A stretch of 64,000 bases of DNA from Acidobacteriota bacterium (GCA_018268895.1 JAFDVP010000007.1:248001-312000), one strand, 5' to 3'; counted from the first letter of the stretch, positions 1 through 8,769 are shown. Notes: generated by a model not told the origin, from the letters alone. Numbers and translations: made by a program.

Positions 1-1
1 G

Positions 2-118
2 GCGGTCGCCGAGCACCGCCCCGCGCCTGCCGAAACTGAAACTCCGGAAGAAGCAGCGAAGAAGTTGAAGCCCGCGTATCCTCCACCCGCAGCCTCCGCC
101 CGCCGCAGCCGGCGGTAA
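2..118 (+). CDS. C-terminal end of an unknown protein (5' end outside the window)
   Basis: An open frame enters from the left edge and stops with TAA at 116-118, giving 38 residues. The tail is rich in Ala, Pro, Glu and Lys, then ends in a basic stretch (SARRSRR). Such low-complexity tails are common at the C-termini of acidobacterial proteins and do not identify a family. The frame is the only one of the three forward frames that stays open to this point. It is followed by family B repeats, as expected after a gene end. No function can be given. Confidence 0.5.
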   Translation, partial: AVAEHRPAPAETETPEEAAKKLKPAYPPPAASARRSRR

Positions 119-130
119 GCAGCGAGCACG

Positions 131-290
131 AAGCCGGCTGCCCCATCCATGCCCGGGTGCCCCATCCTTCGCGGAAGCGAAGGGTGGGATGAAGACCCTC
201 TGCCCACCACAAAACCGGCTGCCCCATACATGCGGCTTCATCGCATGTGTAGGACATTCGCGCAAAAGCGCGAACCCTTCCACGCAAACG
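131..290. repeat. Family B two-hairpin repeats (two full hairpins plus a partial)
   Basis: CCCATCCTTCGC-GGAA-GCGAAGGGTGGG (about 160-189) is a near-perfect hairpin. It is followed by CCCCATACATGCG...CGCATGTGTAGG (about 222-254) and the second-hairpin signature TTCGCGC-AAAA-GCGCGAA (about 257-274). The same GGTGCCCCAT start and TTCG/CGAA hairpin recur between genes throughout the window. A short frame across this region only translates the repeat. Confidence 0.75.
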
Positions 291-318
291 CTTGCCCTCT
301 CGCCCATACTTATGTATT

Positions 319-343
319 CTTCACCTCAATCATTGAGGTGAAG
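319..343 (+). promoter_or_regulatory. Perfect 25-bp palindrome over the ribosome binding site of padR
   Basis: CTTCACCTCAAT, one central C, then ATTGAGGTGAAG: two 12-bp arms with no mismatch. The right arm holds the GAGGTGA Shine-Dalgarno, and the palindrome ends two bases before the ATG at 346. PadR proteins are dimers that usually repress their own genes through palindromic operators, so this is a likely operator. In RNA the same sequence would hide the ribosome binding site, so a hairpin effect on translation is also possible. Confidence 0.65.
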
Positions 344-345
344 CA

Positions 346-675
346 ATGACCCGTTCCAACGAGCTCCTGCAAGGCACGCTCGACCTGCTCATACTCAAGG
401 TCCTCACGACTGGACCCATGCACGGACTCGCGATCGCCGACCGTGTGCGCCAGCTCTCCGGCGACGTGCTTCGCGTCAACCAGAGCGCGCTCTACCCGGC
501 GCTGCACCGTCTCGAACACCAGGCATGGATCGCAGCCGAGTGGGGCGAGTCGGAGAACAACCGCCGCGCGAAGTTCTACTCGCTCACCAAAGCCGGACGC
601 GCTCGACTTGCGAAAGAGGAGAGGTCCTGGGGCCGTCTCTCCGCCGCCGTCCACGGTGTTCTCAAAGCTGTCTGA
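346..675 (+). CDS. PadR family transcriptional regulator
   Basis: A 109-residue winged-helix DNA-binding protein of the short PadR type. The opening ELLQGTLDLLILKVL, the GLAIADRV segment, VNQSALYPALHRLE (recognition helix region) and the wing with FYSLTKAGRARL are the standard PadR landmarks. Length fits the family. The start follows GAGGTGA inside the palindrome at 319-343. The permease gene begins 14 bases downstream, and such PadR-permease pairs are typical of Acidobacteriota, where the regulator is thought to control the neighbouring MacB-like permease. The inducing ligand is unknown. Confidence 0.93.
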   Translation: MTRSNELLQGTLDLLILKVLTTGPMHGLAIADRVRQLSGDVLRVNQSALYPALHRLEHQAWIAAEWGESENNRRAKFYSLTKAGRARLAKEERSWGRLSAAVHGVLKAV

Positions 676-689
676 AGACGGAGGTTTTC

Positions 690-3365
690 ATGCGTCTGCT
701 ACAAAGTCTGCGCCGCCGCCTGCAATCGCTGCTTCACGAAGACACTGGCAACGTCGAGCTGAGCGAAGAGCTGCGCTTTCACCTTGAGAGCCTCGTTGAA
801 CGAAACTTAGCGCGCGGCATGACACCGCAACAGGCACGCCTTGCCGCGCGCGAGGAGTTCGGCAGTGTCGCCGAAGCAACGCAGTCTGCCTATGAATCAC
901 GCGGCACAGCCCTGCTCGACGATCTCGCACAAGACATCCGCTACAGCCTGCGCTCGTTGCGTCGCCAGCCAGCCTTCACCCTTGTCACCGTCCTCACGCT
1001 CGCGCTTGGTATCGGGGCCTGCACCGCGATCTTCTCGCTGGTCAACGCCGTCCTGCTGCGCTCGCTGCCGTATGGCGACTCCAGCCGGCTCGTCTACCTC
1101 TACACGCCCAACCCCAAGATCAAGGGTCTGCCCGGCCCCGAGGTCTTCGGCCCGAGCAATGCAGACTTCTTCGACATCAAGGCACAGTCGCACTCCTACG
1201 AGTCGATGACCTTCTTCAACCAGAAGATCTACACCCTCAACGCTGACGGCCAGCCGCAGCGAGTCGGTGCTGCGCAGATCGATACCAGCTTCTTCCACAC
1301 GCTTGAAGCCGTTCCGCTGATCGGACGCGACTTCAACGAAGCTGACGAGCAGCCCGGCAACAGCCATGTCGTCATCATTGGCTACCCGCTCTGGCAGTCA
1401 CTCTTCGCCGGTGCGGCCGACGTCCTCAACCGCAGCATCACGCTCAACGATCAGACCTACCGCATCGTCGGTGTTATGCCGCAGAACTTCGGCTACCCGC
1501 GCAGAACCGAGCTTGCCTACGGCAACGGACGCATCGAAGCCACGCAGATCTGGACACCCTCCGCACTCAGCGCACAACTGAGAGCTGACCGCGACAACTC
1601 CAGCAGCAACGCGCTCGCGCGTCTCAAGCCCGGCGTCTCTCTCAAAGATGCGCAGACGGAACTCAGCGCCATCATGACGCGCCTGGATCCTTTGCATCAT
1701 GGCTACTTCGCCACTGGCTGGATCGGCCTGGTCAAGTCCGTTCCCGAGCACGTCCTCGGTCCCGTTCGTCCGTTGATGCTGCTTCTTCTCGGCGCAGTCG
1801 GCCTCGTTCTGCTCATCGCATGCGGCAACGCTGCGAATCTTCTTCTCGCTCGCGCCGCCAATCGCCGTCACGAGCTTGGTGTTCGCGCAACGCTCGGCGC
1901 GCGACGCGGCCGTCTCATTCGGCAGATGCTCACCGAGTCGCTCATGCTCGGCAGTGCGGCAGCCATCTTTGGCGCTGCACTCGCCTGCCTCTTCATTCGC
2001 GCTCTGCTTAAACTCAACCCCGGCAACATTCCACGCATGGAGAGCGCATCGCTCGACCTCCGCGCTCTCGCCTTCCTCGTCGTCATCAGCCTCGCCACCA
2101 GCATCATTTTCGGCATTCTGCCATCGCTCTCCGCCACGCGCATCAACCTCGTCGAGTTCCTCTCCAGCTCCGGCACACGAGGCCTCGTCGTCGACCGCCG
2201 CCGTCTGCGCCGCATGCTCGTCACCGCACAGGTCGCGCTCGTTGTCGTCCTTCTCACCGGTGCTGGACTCTTCCTCCACAGCTATATCAACGTGCTCTCC
2301 GTCGAGACCGGATTCTCGCCCTCCACGGTAGCCGTCAATGTTGCTCTCACGCCAAGCTACGACACCGTTCCAAAGCGTCAGGCGTTCTACTCAACTCTTC
2401 TTGAAAGGGTCGAGGCGCAGCATGGCATCGACTCCGCTGGCCTCATCAGCTTCCTGCCGCTCACCGGCTCCGAAAGCCTCTCTACCATCTGGGTCGATGG
2501 TTATCCCAATGAGGATCGCCAGCTTGTCGAGGAGCGCGGCATTACCTCCGGCTATCTCACCGCCATGCAGACGCCACTACTGAAGGGTCGCAACTTTACA
2601 TCCGATGAAGACCTGCCTGGTCAGCATACCGTCGTCATCATCAACCAGGCGTTTGCCAAAAAGTTTTTAGCTGGCAAAGACCCCATCGGCCAACACCTTC
2701 GCGAAAATACCAATTACCCATGGTCGACCGTAGTCGGTGTCGCGCAGGACACCCGCAACGAGAGCCTCGAGACTGCCGCCGTCCCACAGGTCTACTACCC
2801 CTTCCTCGGCGGTAACCAGCCGCTCAATGGTGTTTATCTCGCCGTCCACTCCGCTCTTCCACAGACTGCCGTTGTGTCTGCAATCCGCGCCGCCGTCCGC
2901 TCTATCGACCCCGGCATCGCTCTCTCCGACATCCACGTCATGAGCGATCTTGCCACGCAGAACACTGCCCCGCGCCGCTTTCAGACCACGCTGCTTGCCC
3001 TCTTCTCCGCCATCGCGCTCTTCCTCGCCGTCGTCGGCGTCTACGGTCTGCTCGCTTACTCGGTTCGTCAGCGCACCGGCGAGATCGGCCTGCGTATGGC
3101 GCTCGGTTCAACGCGCATAGGCATCGCGCGACTTATCCTTCGCGAGGGCCTGTCGCTGCTCGTCATGGGCCTCTGTCTTGGAATCACAGTAGCGGTGGTC
3201 TTCGCTCGGATGTTGCGCAGCTTCCTCTACGAAGTCCCCGCACTCGACCCCGTCACCTTCGCGCTCGTCCCCGCGCTCCTTCTGATCGCAACGCTGGCAG
3301 CATGCCTCATCCCCAGCGCGCGAGCGGCCGCAACCGATCCCATGGTGGCGTTGCGACACGAGTAG
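690..3365 (+). CDS. ADOP-type ABC transporter permease (MacB/FtsX fold), PadR-linked
   Basis: An 891-residue membrane protein of the acidobacterial duplicated orphan permease type. The start chosen is ATG 690, with ACGGAGG just upstream; a longer frame from 525 overlaps padR and is not credible. Residues about 1-75 form the soluble prefix domain of PadR-linked permeases (ELRFHLESLVERNLARGM). Next come a first membrane helix (FTLVTVLTLALGIGACTAIFSL), a MacB-type periplasmic core, an FtsX unit around LLLLLGAVGLVLLIACGNAA, a second core, and a last FtsX unit near the end (LFLAVVGVYGLLAYSVRQRTGEIGLRM, in part). No ATPase gene is adjacent, as is usual for these orphan permeases. The substrate is unknown; macrolide export is only the label of the parent family. 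Confidence 0.9.
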   Translation: MRLLQSLRRRLQSLLHEDTGNVELSEELRFHLESLVERNLARGMTPQQARLAAREEFGSVAEATQSAYESRGTALLDDLAQDIRYSLRSLRRQPAFTLVTVLTLALGIGACTAIFSLVNAVLLRSLPYGDSSRLVYLYTPNPKIKGLPGPEVFGPSNADFFDIKAQSHSYESMTFFNQKIYTLNADGQPQRVGAAQIDTSFFHTLEAVPLIGRDFNEADEQPGNSHVVIIGYPLWQSLFAGAADVLNRSITLNDQTYRIVGVMPQNFGYPRRTELAYGNGRIEATQIWTPSALSAQLRADRDNSSSNALARLKPGVSLKDAQTELSAIMTRLDPLHHGYFATGWIGLVKSVPEHVLGPVRPLMLLLLGAVGLVLLIACGNAANLLLARAANRRHELGVRATLGARRGRLIRQMLTESLMLGSAAAIFGAALACLFIRALLKLNPGNIPRMESASLDLRALAFLVVISLATSIIFGILPSLSATRINLVEFLSSSGTRGLVVDRRRLRRMLVTAQVALVVVLLTGAGLFLHSYINVLSVETGFSPSTVAVNVALTPSYDTVPKRQAFYSTLLERVEAQHGIDSAGLISFLPLTGSESLSTIWVDGYPNEDRQLVEERGITSGYLTAMQTPLLKGRNFTSDEDLPGQHTVVIINQAFAKKFLAGKDPIGQHLRENTNYPWSTVVGVAQDTRNESLETAAVPQVYYPFLGGNQPLNGVYLAVHSALPQTAVVSAIRAAVRSIDPGIALSDIHVMSDLATQNTAPRRFQTTLLALFSAIALFLAVVGVYGLLAYSVRQRTGEIGLRMALGSTRIGIARLILREGLSLLVMGLCLGITVAVVFARMLRSFLYEVPALDPVTFALVPALLLIATLAACLIPSARAAATDPMVALRHE

Positions 3366-3423
3366 GCTACTCAAGCCACCAAATACGGACGTCGTCATTC
3401 TGATGCTGAATGACCTCTAAATC

Positions 3424-3571
3424 GGGTGCCCCATCTTCGCCGCGTTCCTATCGCGGCTAAGGTGGGACATTCGAGCGAAGCTCGAACCGTATCTTCGTTT
3501 TCTACTGAGACGTCTAGCGGCAACGCCTCCCACCTTAGCCCGCTTCGCGGTCGAAGATGGGGCACCCGCAA
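3424..3571. repeat. Facing pair of family B repeats
   Basis: GGTGCCCCATCTTCGCC...GGCTAAGGTGGGACATTCG, then TTCGAGC-GAA-GCTCGAA, then an inverted copy ending in CGAAGATGGGGCACCC. The two copies face each other, making one long imperfect palindrome between the convergent permease genes. The position fits a bidirectional transcription end, but there is no T-tract, so that role is a guess. Confidence 0.8.
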
Positions 3572-3592
3572 CACACTCGGAACCGAAAAAAC

Positions 3593-6112
3593 CTACTCCG
3601 CCCGCAGCACTTCGCTAGGCTCAACTGCAGCGGCCTTTCGCGCCGGCAACAGAGCCGCGACCACCGCGACTGCGGCCACCAGCAACGCAGCACCGGCAAG
3701 CACGTAAGGATCGGCCGGAGTGACACCGAACAACTGTGTCCGCAACAGACGGCCGAGCACCACGGCCAGCGGCAGACCGACGAGAATGCCTGCGCTCGCC
3801 AGCTTCAGCACATCGCCGAAGACCAGCCGCGACACCAGCCATCGCGACGATCCCAGCGCCATGCGGATGCCGATCTCTTTGGTGCGTTGCGTTGTCGTGT
3901 AGGCCATCACGCCGTAGAGTCCAACGCCCGCGAGCAGCGTCGCCAGCAGACCGAAGGCAATGGCGAGGAACGCGATCATGCGCTCGTTCTCCATGTCCCG
4001 GCTGATCTGGTCGTCCATCGTGCGCAGGTCGTCGATCGCCAGCAGCGGGTCGACGGAGGTCACGGTCCTGCGGATCGTCGCGAAGACCGTCTCCGGAGGA
4101 GTCTGTGTGCGCACGTAGTACGAGAGCGAACGGTTCAGGTCCGACCCCGTCATCTGCTCCAGCGGAGCATACATCGACGGATGAATCTCGGCGCGAAGGT
4201 CCGTCTGCGCGAAGTCGCGCGTCACTCCGACGATCTCTGTGTCAAAGGGTCGGTTGTCTCCGCCACCGTCGTACAGTCTCTGCCCGATGGCCTTGCTCAC
4301 CGAACCGAAGTACCGCTTCGCCAACGTCTCGTTGACGATCGCCACTTTGGGATGGGCCGCATCGTCAGTCTCGGTAAAGCCCCGACCGGCAAGAAGCGGG
4401 ATGCGCGCCGTCTCCAGAAGGCCGGGGCCTACGTTCATCTTTGTGATGGTCATGTCTTCATCCGGCGCTTCCTTGTATCCGGCAAAGGTCACATTGCCCG
4501 AGTGCGACGACTGCCCCAGCAGAGGACTGTTCGATGCGCCCGCGCTCTCCACGCCGGGCATCGCGCGCAGGGCCTCCAACATGCGGACGCGCACAGCGGG
4601 AAGGCGCGTTGCGTCGTAGCCCGACAGCTTGGGGTCAAGCGTGAAGCCCACCAGATGGTCCGTCCTGAAGCCGACATCGTGCGAGCGCAGTTGCTGCATC
4701 GTGCGCACGAACAGACCTGCGCCCACCAGCAACAGAAGGCTGAGGCAGATCTGCGCTCCCACAACCACGCGGCGGAAACCGAGCTTGCCGCCTGTACCCG
4801 TCGCAGTGTGCGAGCGCAGCGCCTTCATCAGGTCGGGCTTCAGTATCTGCGCCGCAGGCGCAAGGCTGAAGACGATGCTCACCGCAATGGCGATGACAAA
4901 GTTGAAGGCGAGCAGGCGGCCATCGAGCGACGCGCCGAAGGGTCCGCCCGAATCGCCAAAACGCTTCGTCAACATGCGAATCGCCACAGGAGCCAGCGTC
5001 AGTCCAATCGCGCCGCCGCCGATTCCGATCAGCAGGCCCTCCAGCAGAAGCTGCTGCACGATTCTTCCCGAACGCGCTCCCAGCGCATAGCGGAGCGAGA
5101 ACTCCCGCACACGCCCCGCGGAGCGCACCAGCAGCAGACTGGCCACGTTTACCGCGGCGATCAGCAGCACCAGCGCCGCCATGCCCATCATCACCAGCAG
5201 AGGCGTCTGGTAGCCTTCGCGGTTGTACGAGAAGCCTCGCGCCGCCGGCTGTATGAGCAGCCTGCTGTTGGTCAGAAACTCATCCGTGAATCTCTTCGAG
5301 GACGTGCCCAGGGCCTTCAGCTCGTCCGCGCGCAGCGCATGCCACAACGGAGCGCACATCACCTCCGCCTGCTTCGCCGTCACGCCGTCCTTCAGGCGGC
5401 CCACGATATTCAGCCAGCGGTCGGTGTGGTCGGTCAGCGCCTTGTCGCGGCCGGGCATCACCTCTGCGAGCATGGTCATCGGCACAAACAGCGCGGGCGT
5501 CTCGCCCCATACGCCGCTATGAAAGTCCGCACCGGCTACGCCGATCACCTTGAACGGGTGACCGTTCAGCGAGATGTTCTGCCCGACAATCGAGGCGTCG
5601 CCGCCGGTGTGCTTCTGCCAGTAGTCGTAGCCTAAGACGATGACAGGAGCGGCGTCCTTCTGCCGGTCTTCGGCCTGCGAGAAGAACCGCCCCATCGCCG
5701 GGGCCACGCCCAGCATGGTGAAGTAATTGCCGCTGACGATCTCGGCTTCGGCAAACTCCGACGAGCCGTTTCGGGTAAGCGCGACAGAGGTCTTCGACGT
5801 CGCGGCCAGCGCCTCAAACGCCGCCGACTTGTCGCGTAGGTCCTGGTACATCGGATACGAAAAATAGCTCGCGATGCCGCCGCCGTGCGAGCTCGAGTGT
5901 CCGCGCCACGCGCTGCCCGTCCCTTGCAGATACACCAGGCGCTCGGGCTTATAGACCGGCAACGCCCGCAGCAGCGCCTGGTCGAGCAGCGAGAAGATCG
6001 CCGTATTCGCCCCCACGCCCAACGCCAGCGTCAACACCACGGTCAGCGTAAAGACAGGCGAACGCCGCAACTGCCGCAACGCGTATCGAAGATCGCTCAG
6101 AATGTTCTGCAT
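3593..6112 (-). CDS. ADOP-type ABC transporter permease (MacB/FtsX fold), no prefix domain
   Basis: An 839-residue permease related to the one at 690-3365. The start is ATG at 6112, preceded by ACGGAG; the open frame runs further upstream to 6517 but would translate repeat DNA. It begins directly with SDLRYALRQLRRSPVFTLTVV and the first membrane helix, so it lacks the PadR-linked prefix domain. Two MacB-core/FtsX units follow: the first FtsX around LLVMMGMAALVLLIAAVNVA, the second around GLLATLLAGVGLYGVMAYTT. It ends LLPARKAAAVEPSEVLRAE, the usual C-terminus of the family. No ATPase or PadR gene lies next to it. It is convergent with the first permease, so the two are probably not one operon. 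Confidence 0.9.
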   Translation of the reverse strand: MQNILSDLRYALRQLRRSPVFTLTVVLTLALGVGANTAIFSLLDQALLRALPVYKPERLVYLQGTGSAWRGHSSSHGGGIASYFSYPMYQDLRDKSAAFEALAATSKTSVALTRNGSSEFAEAEIVSGNYFTMLGVAPAMGRFFSQAEDRQKDAAPVIVLGYDYWQKHTGGDASIVGQNISLNGHPFKVIGVAGADFHSGVWGETPALFVPMTMLAEVMPGRDKALTDHTDRWLNIVGRLKDGVTAKQAEVMCAPLWHALRADELKALGTSSKRFTDEFLTNSRLLIQPAARGFSYNREGYQTPLLVMMGMAALVLLIAAVNVASLLLVRSAGRVREFSLRYALGARSGRIVQQLLLEGLLIGIGGGAIGLTLAPVAIRMLTKRFGDSGGPFGASLDGRLLAFNFVIAIAVSIVFSLAPAAQILKPDLMKALRSHTATGTGGKLGFRRVVVGAQICLSLLLLVGAGLFVRTMQQLRSHDVGFRTDHLVGFTLDPKLSGYDATRLPAVRVRMLEALRAMPGVESAGASNSPLLGQSSHSGNVTFAGYKEAPDEDMTITKMNVGPGLLETARIPLLAGRGFTETDDAAHPKVAIVNETLAKRYFGSVSKAIGQRLYDGGGDNRPFDTEIVGVTRDFAQTDLRAEIHPSMYAPLEQMTGSDLNRSLSYYVRTQTPPETVFATIRRTVTSVDPLLAIDDLRTMDDQISRDMENERMIAFLAIAFGLLATLLAGVGLYGVMAYTTTQRTKEIGIRMALGSSRWLVSRLVFGDVLKLASAGILVGLPLAVVLGRLLRTQLFGVTPADPYVLAGAALLVAAVAVVAALLPARKAAAVEPSEVLRAE

Positions 6113-6334
6113 CACAACTCCGTCACCGCAAAACGATAAAAGTATCCTTACATCTAAGCAGTTAGCTCTCCATCGCAGGAACTGCGGTTTCAGCAACTTA
6201 GCGCCTTCTCCAGCACCGCGCGTGTCCGTATTCGCAAATGCGCGTCCGAAATCGAACACGCAAAAACTAACTCGTGTCACCCCGGGCGAAAGCGCATTGC
6301 ACCCAGGCCACAGCCACCTCCTCACAATAAAATT

Positions 6335-6475
6335 GCCATCCTGAGCGGAGCGGTTCGCACTGTTTGCGAACCCGGAGTCGAAGGACCTGAATTCTTTCCA
6401 TGCCCGGTAGATTCTTGCCGGGGAAACGTAGGTCCTTCGACTGCGCGGCGACGCCGCTCCGCCCGGGATGACAAA
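6335..6475. repeat. Family A repeat, facing pair; only feature of the 6113-6709 gap
   Basis: A left half-unit (CCATCCTGAGCGGAGCGG...GGAGTCGAAGGACCTG) and an inverted right half-unit (GTCCTTCGACTGCGC...CCGGGATGACA) are separated by about 40 bases of variable sequence. The rest of the 597-base gap, between the divergent permease and outer-membrane genes, holds no convincing gene. It must carry both promoters, but I cannot pick them out. Confidence 0.8.
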
Positions 6476-6709
6476 GTTAAGGTGGCCGTCAAGTGCAGGT
6501 ATCCGCCAGGATGGCAAAGCGAGAGCCAGAGCCGCCGATTTGAGATGAGTCCATTCGAGCGGGGACCGTCATCCAATCGGCACCCTCCGTTTCTGCATCC
6601 AACGACACAGGAGCAGCCTTCCGAAGTTGCTACCGTTGAGTCCGACTACCAGTAAAGCCATCTCTATCAATACTTGCTGCGATACCCTAAGCAAAGAGAG
6701 GCCTTCCCT

Positions 6710-7222
6710 ATGAAACACCTTCGCTGTCTGATTTTTCTTCTCGCCGCTACCCTCTTTGTCCCCTCCACTCTTCACGCGCAGATTGCGATCTATGCCGCCG
6801 GCACGGGAGCCTCGCTCTCGAACGCCGGGACCAGCTGGGGCTATGGCCCGCTTGTCGGTATCTATAAACAGGGCGGACACGCCGCCAACACCGTCAGCCT
6901 GGGCGCGGACCTGCGCGGCTCCTTCGTCTCGCGCGACGGCTTCCACTACTACACCGGGGCTATCGGTCCGCGCATCGCCATCCAGCCGCACGTCATCCCG
7001 CTGAAGCCCTACATCGAAGGACTCGTCGGCATCGCCAGCTATAACAGCGGCACCGGAACCTCCTCCAGCACCCACCTCAACTACCAGGTCGTCGGCGGAC
7101 TCGACTCCACCATCCTCCCGCACCTCGACTGGCGCGTCGTCGACATCGCCTACAGCGGAGTCGCCAACCAGTCCATCAAGGCCGTCACCTTCTCTACCGG
7201 ACTAGTGCTGCGGCTCTGGTAA
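6710..7222 (+). CDS. Small secreted, outer-membrane beta-barrel-like protein
   Basis: 170 residues from ATG 6710; AGAGAGG lies upstream, and a longer start at 6674 would spoil the signal peptide. Residues 1-23 form a classical signal peptide (KHLRCLIFLLAATLFVPSTLHA, cut before QIAIYAAG). The mature part alternates polar and hydrophobic residues with many Gly, Tyr and Ser, with segments such as YGPLVGIYKQGG, LGADLRGSFVS and PYIEGLVGIA, and ends in aromatic Trp (GLVLRLW). These traits fit an 8-stranded OmpW/OmpA-like barrel. No family was firmly recognised. Its last 21 bases overlap the end of the convergent hydrolase gene. Confidence 0.75.
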   Translation: MKHLRCLIFLLAATLFVPSTLHAQIAIYAAGTGASLSNAGTSWGYGPLVGIYKQGGHAANTVSLGADLRGSFVSRDGFHYYTGAIGPRIAIQPHVIPLKPYIEGLVGIASYNSGTGTSSSTHLNYQVVGGLDSTILPHLDWRVVDIAYSGVANQSIKAVTFSTGLVLRLW

Positions 7223-8488
7223 GGCGGGCGCTGCTTCCGCGTCCCGCAGCGCCTTGAAGGCGTGATACACAAACGACCCCAGGTACCACCCATCGATGTA
7301 CTTGTAAGGACTCTCACCTGTCGTGTAATGCCCGCACGGCAGCACCTTCGACACGTAGTCGACCTTGAGCCTGTCGAGGTGCTTCAACACCTCCAGCGAG
7401 AGCTCGCGAATGAAGGTGAGGTCGTAGGTAGCGTGCACCACCAGCACTTTTTTTGGCTGCACCGCAAAACGCTCGACATAGGCGTGGGGGCTGATGGCGT
7501 CGAAGACCGTCCGCACGTCGTCCTGCGTCAAGCCCGCCTGCTCAAACGCCGCGCGGATGTGGCGTGTACTCTGCCCCGTCCACACCACGTCGCCGAACGA
7601 CGTTGAAGCATGGTTGAACGCGCAGATGCGGATACGCCGATCGAACGCTGCGGCGATGAAGGCATAGCAGCTTCCCAGACTGGTGCCCAGCACGCCGAAC
7701 TGCTCATAGCCCTGCGACTGCAACCAGTCGATGCAGCTGCGGATATCCACCACCGCCTGACGGCACGCCGAGATCGTGCGCCCCACGTTGGAGCTTACGG
7801 CGTAGTCCGAGCGCTCCAGCTCCACCGGCCGGCGTATATCGTGGTAAGGCTTCGACAGCCGCAGCGCCGAGATCCCGAACCGGTTGAAGAGCGTGCACAA
7901 CGCGTTATGGCTGACGGCGTCCGCATTCCACTGCGGCATCACGATGATGGCCTGCCTCGGCTTGCCCGCCTGTTTTTCTGCAGGGGCCGGATACCACCGC
8001 GCATTCACCTGGTCGTTCTCCGGATACTGCGAGCGCACCGGAGAGGTGAAGCGCAGAAACTCCACCTTGTTGCCTTCGCCCGACTCCTCCAGCCGCCGGT
8101 ACTCTGCAGCCTGCTCCAGCGTCTCCGGCCGCACGTTAGTGGGAAACAACTGCGGATGCCGTATCTCCAGACGAAAATCAGCCGGAGTCTCATAGCCAAA
8201 GAACTCCTCCGCGCCCGCAACGATAGATTGGTTCAAGCGCACCATGCGCTCGAAGCCATCCCTTGCTAAGCCATTTGTGTCTTTTAAATTGTCATCCTGA
8301 GCGGAGCGCTGCGGAGTCGAAGGACCTGCATTTTCCTCTACCCGTGCCGCACCCAGCCCAGCCCCCGGCAAAAACTCCGCAAGCCAGTCCTCACCCCACT
8401 CCAGGGGCCGCACAATACGGTTGGTATCGCGAGTGGTCAACGCCGTCTCCCAGGCGTACATCCACTTCGCATAAAGCTTTCCGAGCAT
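7202..8488 (-). CDS. Alpha/beta hydrolase (ABHD18-like) with an in-frame repeat insertion
   Basis: A 428-residue alpha/beta hydrolase. The nucleophile elbow is G268-T-S270-L-G272, and a likely catalytic His lies in LPCGHYTTGESPYKY near residue 390; VLVVHATYDLTF carries the usual acid-side strand. The opening (KLYAKWMYAWETAL, then RPLEWGEDWLAEF) recalls the ABHD18-like group seen in Acidobacteriota. Residues about 53-67 (NAGPSTPQRSAQDDN) are the translation of a family A repeat at 8291-8336, in frame and without a stop, in what looks like a loop between RPLEWGEDWL and the core. The substrate is unknown. There is no signal peptide, so it is probably cytoplasmic. Confidence 0.85.
   Translation of the reverse strand: MLGKLYAKWMYAWETALTTRDTNRIVRPLEWGEDWLAEFLPGAGLGAARVEENAGPSTPQRSAQDDNLKDTNGLARDGFERMVRLNQSIVAGAEEFFGYETPADFRLEIRHPQLFPTNVRPETLEQAAEYRRLEESGEGNKVEFLRFTSPVRSQYPENDQVNARWYPAPAEKQAGKPRQAIIVMPQWNADAVSHNALCTLFNRFGISALRLSKPYHDIRRPVELERSDYAVSSNVGRTISACRQAVVDIRSCIDWLQSQGYEQFGVLGTSLGSCYAFIAAAFDRRIRICAFNHASTSFGDVVWTGQSTRHIRAAFEQAGLTQDDVRTVFDAISPHAYVERFAVQPKKVLVVHATYDLTFIRELSLEVLKHLDRLKVDYVSKVLPCGHYTTGESPYKYIDGWYLGSFVYHAFKALRDAEAAPALPEPQH
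8291..8336 (-). repeat. Family A half-unit inside the hydrolase coding sequence
   Basis: GTCATCCTGAGCGGAGCG then GGAGTCGAAGGACCTGCATT, matching the intergenic copies at 22408, 50290 and 50805 at nearly every base. It lies wholly within the open frame of the hydrolase and keeps the frame. Confidence 0.9.
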
Positions 8489-8504
8489 CCGTCTAGTTTA
8501 TCAA

Positions 8505-8642
8505 GCCAAAGCCGCCTTCCTCTACGGCGTCTCCGGCAATGGCTCCTTCAATGGCACAACGGACTTCGGCGAGACCGTCTTCAAGATCCAGTACACACCG
8601 GCTGCCGGAAGTACTCGATGTGTATGGGCAGAACAGCAGTAG
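8505..8642 (+). pseudogene. Remnant of a GloVer-repeat-like surface protein
   Basis: A 45-codon stretch with no start of its own ends at TAG 8640-8642. It reads AKAAFLYGVSGNGSFN, then TDFGETVFKIQYTPAAG. The patterns LYG...G and FGxTVFKI resemble the tandem choice-of-anchor GloVer repeats (LYGTT..GG...YGTVFK) of secreted acidobacterial proteins. Only about one repeat is left, and the frame runs back into the start of the hydrolase gene on the other strand. I read it as a decayed gene end. The match is by eye and short. Confidence 0.4.
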
Positions 8643-8737
8643 AGCTAAATAGGATTAGCGCTATATTCCCGGTCGCTGTAAACGCAAAATGTCGTCATTC
8701 CGAGAGTCGTTGCTCGTTTTACATCTTTTGGAAGACG

Positions 8738-8769
8738 AAGAAGCCCGGCTCCATCGAGCCGGGCTTCTT
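8738..8769 (-). terminator. Strong hairpin terminator after the first TonB receptor gene
   Basis: AAGAAGCCCGGCTC-CATC-GAGCCGGGCTTCTT: a perfect 14-bp stem with a 4-base loop, 25 bases past the stop of the receptor gene at 8794. A-rich and T-rich ends of the stem could serve both directions. Confidence 0.8.

Noticed and set aside
149..349. A 66-residue plus-strand frame before padR
   Set aside because: It translates two family B repeats and overlaps the operator; no ribosome site.
3557..5635. A 692-residue plus-strand frame opposite the second permease
   Set aside because: Gln, Arg and His-rich antisense translation without any motif; the permease on the minus strand explains the region.
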